Shown here piece after piece: positions 29,979 through 30,659 of a DNA stretch of 30,659 nt. The translations under genes were made by a program, and so were the position numbers. The notes under the pieces were generated by a model that did not search any database, was not told the DNA's origin, and saw only the letters and a program-made list of their open reading frames with translations. The stretch lies in contig CABRLN010000030.1 in NCBI GenBank assembly GCA_902471875.1, positions 1 through 30,659 on the forward strand, given 5' to 3'. How positions within the stretch are numbered: the stretch's first letter is position 1; every line of letters starts with the position of its first letter. Source of the stretch: an uncultured Clostridium sp. GTDB lineage: Bacteria > Bacillota > Clostridia > Oscillospirales > Acutalibacteraceae.

Positions 29979-30659
29979 TTATGGACAGAATATATTGCAA
30001 TCTAGATAATCTTGGTATTGGAAAATTAGGAAAAAGATTACTTTTTTTCTATTATTTATTCTAGGGTTACTCTTAGATTTATAACTATATGGTGTATTCG
30101 ACGTTGTATTATTAGAAAAATGATTCCTCGTGTTTATTGCAATAAGAGTATTTGTTGTTGCTGTATATTCATGAACATCTAATCCCACACCATATCCTAC
30201 AGACGCAGATATACCGCTAAATACATCACTTTCTTCTAATTTTATCAAATCAACTCCAGCAGAAAATAAAGCACCACCAGATGCTCCTATAGTTACCGAA
30301 TCCTTTTCCAAATCATATATTGTGTCAGCATCCCATATCACACCTAATGTTTTATTTACACTTGCATCTACTGCACCAACATACCCATTATTTTTATAAT
30401 TTATATATGAATACTGAATCCCAACATTCCCCTTATCATCGTATACAAAATTTACAGAAAGATATGCTCCTAATCCAAAAGTAGCATCAACTGATAATCC
30501 TACAGAAAAAACTATTTCTCCAGAATAATCAACATAATTCACCGGATTATTTCTACAATACGAGTTCATATTGGTGTCAAGCAGGCTTCCGCCTGACTGG
30601 AAGTAACCGTCTGCATTTACAAAGCGGTGGGTTACTGGGTCATAATACCTTGACATTAG
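29979..30659 (-). CDS. C-terminal part of an RHS-repeat protein with variable tail domain
   Basis: The frame is open at the right window edge, so this is the 3' end of a larger gene. The first residues, LMSRYYDPVTHRFVNADGY, then MNSYCRNNPVNYVDYSGE, are the end of the RHS core, the conserved cap just before the variable C-terminal domain. The following 180 or so residues are rich in Gly, Ser and Val in alternating patterns (GLGAYLSVNFVYDDKGNVGIQ, TIGASGGALFSAGVDL, ISASVGYGVGLDVHEY), suggesting beta strands, and end in a basic, hydrophobic tail (RKKVIFFLIFQYQDYLD). Such tails are often toxins released from the RHS cage. No known nuclease or deaminase motif is visible, so the activity is unknown. 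The internal ATG at 30656 is not the true start. Confidence 0.88.
   Translation of the reverse strand, partial: LMSRYYDPVTHRFVNADGYFQSGGSLLDTNMNSYCRNNPVNYVDYSGEIVFSVGLSVDATFGLGAYLSVNFVYDDKGNVGIQYSYINYKNNGYVGAVDASVNKTLGVIWDADTIYDLEKDSVTIGASGGALFSAGVDLIKLEESDVFSGISASVGYGVGLDVHEYTATTNTLIAINTRNHFSNNTTSNTPYSYKSKSNPRINNRKKVIFFLIFQYQDYLDCNIFCP

Overview
The window looks like a fragment of a low-GC Gram-positive genome of the Clostridia/Oscillospiraceae (Ruminococcus-like) type. The signs are AT-rich DNA, strong GGAGG-type ribosome binding sites, an nrdR gene, a CIRCE element, an Lgt of the clostridial form, a MocR/GntR regulator and a Firmicutes-style RHS tail. No rRNA, tRNA or CRISPR array was seen. 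Both ends lie in repetitive sequence (a tandem repeat on the left, an RHS core on the right), so the window may be a whole contig broken at repeats.

Layout. Positions 1-3457 (minus strand): nrdR with a 104-bp tandem duplication of its 3' end and two candidate NrdR boxes 32 bp apart; a TIM-barrel sugar isomerase-like protein; lgt; a Q/N-rich repeat protein with a membrane domain. Positions 3500-12946: a polysaccharide locus. A seven-gene minus-strand operon runs rfbF-rfbG-rfbH-gtrA-(TPP enzyme)-(SDR)-(GtrB-like GT2). A divergent plus-strand gene encodes a GtrII-like membrane glucosyltransferase. The two transcription units appear to start from back-to-back promoters whose -35 hexamers overlap. 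The gene set is what one would expect for making a CDP-3,6-dideoxyhexose that is then given a two-carbon branch (yersiniose-like), coupled to a GtrA/GtrB/GtrII side-chain attachment system.

Positions 13052-17582: regulatory genes. These are a small two-gene module with a sigma region 4-like protein, an ECF sigma factor with a membrane zinc-finger anti-sigma factor, and an OmpR-type two-component system. Positions 17782-21096: a Zn/Cd-type P1B ATPase with a CzrA-like operator and sigma-A promoter, its ArsR/CzrA-like repressor in a separate unit, and a small cupin. Positions 21100-22450: a decayed mobile-element region containing an IS481-type transposase with an in-frame deletion of its catalytic core and several strong hairpins.

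Positions 22453-29340: housekeeping genes. A cyclophilin-htpG operon sits behind a good CIRCE element whose outer arm overlaps the -35 box. A MocR-type regulator has an 11-bp perfect inverted repeat around its ribosome binding site. A small XRE regulator and a pncA-pncB pair for NAD salvage follow. Positions 29357-30659: the 3' end of an RHS-repeat gene with a variable C-terminal domain, followed by a small two-helix membrane protein that may be its immunity protein.
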